64,000 nt of DNA from Petrachloros mirabilis ULC683 (GTDB lineage Bacteria > Cyanobacteriota > Cyanobacteriia > Thermosynechococcales > Thermosynechococcaceae). Under the pieces are notes generated by a model that worked only from the letters and a program-made list of their open reading frames with translations, ran no database searches and had not been told where the DNA came from. Position 1 is the stretch's first letter, and each line of letters begins with the position of its first letter. The stretch lies in contig NZ_WVIC01000012.1 in NCBI RefSeq assembly GCF_009939295.1, forward strand, positions 1-64,000, read 5' to 3'. Below are positions 61,811 through 64,000 of this stretch, piece after piece. The position numbers and the translations under genes are program-made.

Positions 61811-62254
61811 CTACCACTTCTTGTAGGGCAAAAACTTGCCGCACATAATGATTTTGACGCGATCGCCCTTGGGATCTTCTTGCTTTTCCACATCCAGGGT
61901 GAAGTCGATGGCGCTCATAATGCCGTCCCCAAACTTTTCATGAACCACGGCCTTGATGGGCATCCCGTAGACCTGCATGATCTCGTAGAAGCGATAGATT
62001 AGTGGGTCGGCGGGAATGACCGGATCAAGGGAACCTTTGAGGGGGCATTCTGTGAGCGGCTCAATCAGGGATGCATCGGCTCCAATCGCTTCTACGATTT
62101 TGGTGGCTTCTTCTAGAGAAGCACTGGCCTGACGGTAAATGACGGCGGCAAGCCAGACTTCATCACCGCCGACTTTGGCTTCTAGATCCGCGAAGGTCAG
62201 ACCCGCAGCTTTTTTGGCGGCCAGAAGTTTTTCGGTCACAACAGAAATTGACAT
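61811..62254 (-). CDS. cynS: Cyanate hydratase (cyanase)
   Basis: 147 residues. It converts cyanate and bicarbonate to ammonia and CO2. The active-site region [20 protein letters not shown] holds the Arg and Glu, and MSAIDF holds the Ser. N-terminal helix-turn-helix-like domain as in the family. It lies downstream of cynD on the same strand, completing the cyanate operon. Confidence 0.96.
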   Translation of the reverse strand: MSISVVTEKLLAAKKAAGLTFADLEAKVGGDEVWLAAVIYRQASASLEEATKIVEAIGADASLIEPLTECPLKGSLDPVIPADPLIYRFYEIMQVYGMPIKAVVHEKFGDGIMSAIDFTLDVEKQEDPKGDRVKIIMCGKFLPYKKW

Positions 62255-62347
62255 GGTAAGTCCTTGGGTTACGTCTAGGCGGTCAAAGTTAGTCCTGGGC
62301 GGGAGCCCCAGTGAGAAAAGAGAGACTTCAGCCTGGGAGCGGCTGAC

Positions 62348-63232
62348 TTATCGCCCCACCCTCGCGGCTTCCACCGCCCGAGTTTCGCGGAACAGGTGGC
62401 TTTCCATTTCCGCTTTCAGCTTGGGATAGGCGGGGTGCTGCTGAATGGTTTCGCGGTTGCGGGGCCGGGGAAAGGGCACGTCCAGGATTTCGTCGATGCG
62501 GGCGGCAGGGCCACGGGTCATCATGACGATGCGATCGCTGAGCAGCAGGGCTTCCTCGATGCTGTGGGTAATCATGATCACGGTTTTGCGCTGCTGTTCC
62601 CAGATGCGCTCAACTTCCTCTTGCAGAAAGCCCCGCGTCAGAGCATCTAAGGCACCAAAGGGCTCGTCCATGAGCAAGATTTGAGGGTTAATGGCCAGGG
62701 CGCGGGCAATGCCCACCCGCTGCCGCATCCCCCCCGATAGCTCGTGGGGATGCTTCTTTTCGGCTCCGGCAAGTCCCACCAATTGCAGATATTCCTTGAG
62801 GATGCGATCGCGCCGTTTCGCCGAAATTTTCGGATCCACCGTTTCCACCGCAAACCGCAGGTTTTCCTCCACCGTCATCCACGGCATCAGCGCATAGTTC
62901 TGGAAGACCATGCCCCGATCTGACCCTGGCCCAGTGATGGGGGCACCGTTCAGTAACACCTCGCCACTGCTAATAGAGCTAAGACCCGCAATCATATTCA
63001 GAAGGGTCGATTTACCACAGCCAGAAGGGCCGATGATGGTCACAAAGGTATTGGGCTCAATCTCCAGATTAATATCCTGGATGGCCACGAAATCGCGCCG
63101 GGTCTTGCCCGTTAGCTTGTTGAACCAACCCCTTTTGCCAGGGAAAACCTTGGTGACGTTGCGGATCGACAACTGAGCCGTTGACGATTGCTGTTCCACA
63201 AAAGTAGCAGTATTCACGGGTGCCAATCTCAT
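62348..63232 (-). CDS. cynD: Cyanate ABC transporter ATP-binding protein
   Basis: 294 residues from ATG at 63232, whose ATGA overlaps the permease stop. Walker [21 protein letters not shown], signature [15 protein letters not shown], Walker [16 protein letters not shown]. Nitrate/taurine/cyanate-type importers share this subunit; the adjacent cynS points to cyanate. It powers uptake with CynB. Confidence 0.88.
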   Translation of the reverse strand: MRLAPVNTATFVEQQSSTAQLSIRNVTKVFPGKRGWFNKLTGKTRRDFVAIQDINLEIEPNTFVTIIGPSGCGKSTLLNMIAGLSSISSGEVLLNGAPITGPGSDRGMVFQNYALMPWMTVEENLRFAVETVDPKISAKRRDRILKEYLQLVGLAGAEKKHPHELSGGMRQRVGIARALAINPQILLMDEPFGALDALTRGFLQEEVERIWEQQRKTVIMITHSIEEALLLSDRIVMMTRGPAARIDEILDVPFPRPRNRETIQQHPAYPKLKAEMESHLFRETRAVEAARVGR

Positions 63233-63996
63233 GAGTTTCGACCAAATGCAACACATTTCTCCAGAGCTGCAAACAAGCTATCCAGCAGCAGCCCCACCAG
63301 ACCAATAATAAAAATGGCCACCAGAATATTGGGAATGGATAGGTTGTTCCATTCATTCCAGATGAAATAGCCCAGCCCTGTACCCAGCAGCATCTCTGCC
63401 GCCACAATCACCAACCACGCAATGCCCATGCTGATCCGCAGCCCTGAGACAATGTTGGGCAGTGCCGCTGGAATAATCACCTTGAGAATGGTGCGCAGGC
63501 GCGAGGCTCCCAGCGTATTGGCCACATCCAGGTAGTCCTTGTCAACATTGGCCACCCCAAAGGTGGTGTTGATGAGTGTGGGCCACATACTGGAAATGAA
63601 AATGATGAAAATGCCGGTCTTCTCGGAATCGCGCAGCAGGTAAAGCCCCAAGGGCAGCCAGGCCAAGGGCGAAATAGGCTTGAGCAACTGCACATAGGGA
63701 TTAAATGCCTTGTAGGCCACTGGGGAAATGCCAATTAAAATCCCCAGCGGCACGGCCACCAGCGAGGCCGCAATATAGCCGATAGCGACTCGTCGCAGAC
63801 TGATGAGCAGGTTCCAGCCAATGCCCAGGTCATTGGGGCCGTTGTCGAAAAAGGGGTTAGTCACCCACCACCAAAATTCCTGAAGGGTCTCCGTCGCGGT
63901 GGGTACCCCTCTAATAAACCAGCCTGAGCGTGCCCCCACTTCCCAAAACAGCAGGAACAGTCCCAAGGAGAGCATAAACAACCCAAAGGCTTTCAC
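63229..63996 (-). CDS. cynB: Cyanate ABC transporter permease (possibly incomplete at 5' end)
   Basis: 255 residues with about six transmembrane helices. The inner-membrane BPD_transp_1 EAA loop is in [20 protein letters not shown], followed by [16 protein letters not shown]. It reads from GTG at 63996, four bases from the window edge; the real start may lie further upstream. Paired with CynD, and a periplasmic cyanate-binding protein would be expected beyond the edge. Confidence 0.85.
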   Translation of the reverse strand: MKAFGLFMLSLGLFLLFWEVGARSGWFIRGVPTATETLQEFWWWVTNPFFDNGPNDLGIGWNLLISLRRVAIGYIAASLVAVPLGILIGISPVAYKAFNPYVQLLKPISPLAWLPLGLYLLRDSEKTGIFIIFISSMWPTLINTTFGVANVDKDYLDVANTLGASRLRTILKVIIPAALPNIVSGLRISMGIAWLVIVAAEMLLGTGLGYFIWNEWNNLSIPNILVAIFIIGLVGLLLDSLFAALEKCVAFGRNS

Positions 63997-64000
63997 ACTC

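Overview
The window is a piece of a cyanobacterial chromosome. It carries psaE (photosystem I), sasA (the KaiB-like clock kinase), a high-light-inducible protein, a cyanate uptake and hydrolysis operon, and many copies of the cyanobacterial palindrome GCGATCGC. Gene density is high, coding sequence is moderately GC-rich, and several AT-rich islands look acquired. I cannot name the genus from the sequence alone; a filamentous Leptolyngbya-like strain would fit.

Layout. At 0-1.8 kb there is the C-terminal part of a HEPN RNase-like protein, a DUF4351 protein and a GNAT relic. At 1.8-10.2 kb come leuS, tRNA-Val(GAC), a small-gene island and gcvP. The island holds coiled-coil membrane genes and a partial duplication that copies the 3' half of the tRNA with the gene next to it. 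At 10.3-24.9 kb are mostly housekeeping genes: a DUF39 protein, a prepilin-like protein, tsaB, sasA, psaE, mutM, an S41 protease, gyrB, miaA and a DprA-like gene, with a YefM-YoeB pair among them. At 24.9-26.2 kb lie a miniature inverted-repeat element, hicAB, a frameshifted small gene and an IS1 relic.

The most unusual part is 27.6-37.0 kb, a six-gene minus-strand operon. In transcription order it encodes a von Willebrand A lipoprotein, a four-helix membrane protein, a tubulin/FtsZ-like GTPase, a 1085-residue protein with an Hsp70/actin-type ATPase domain, a two-helix membrane protein with a cytoplasmic coiled coil, and a membrane-anchored FGE/C-type-lectin-fold protein. The last two genes are far more AT-rich than the first four. 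They share a C-terminal-type domain with each other, and apparently with a gene upstream at 37.7-38.8 kb. I read this as a membrane-spanning assembly combining two cytomotive-type NTPase folds with sensor or binding domains. I know of no described system with exactly this set.

At 37.2-64 kb the window continues with a RelE-type pair, ispH, a DUF2235 hydrolase, a secreted serpin, mntA-hepT, a type II NAD(P)H dehydrogenase, folP, a short hli gene, a very large membrane/coiled-coil protein and a short-chain dehydrogenase. Next come vapBC coupled to a broken tyrosine recombinase, glk and scpB (overlapping tail to tail), an ABC ATPase, moaC, tRNA-Arg(ACG) and tRNA-Leu(GAG), and rlmN. After these come a cNMP-binding/degenerate AAA+/NapH-type polyferredoxin fusion and the cynB-cynD-cynS operon that runs off the right edge. 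Small non-autonomous repeats with internal CCCCC/GGGGG blocks fill most long intergenic gaps. Two families have clear terminal inverted repeats and target duplications.
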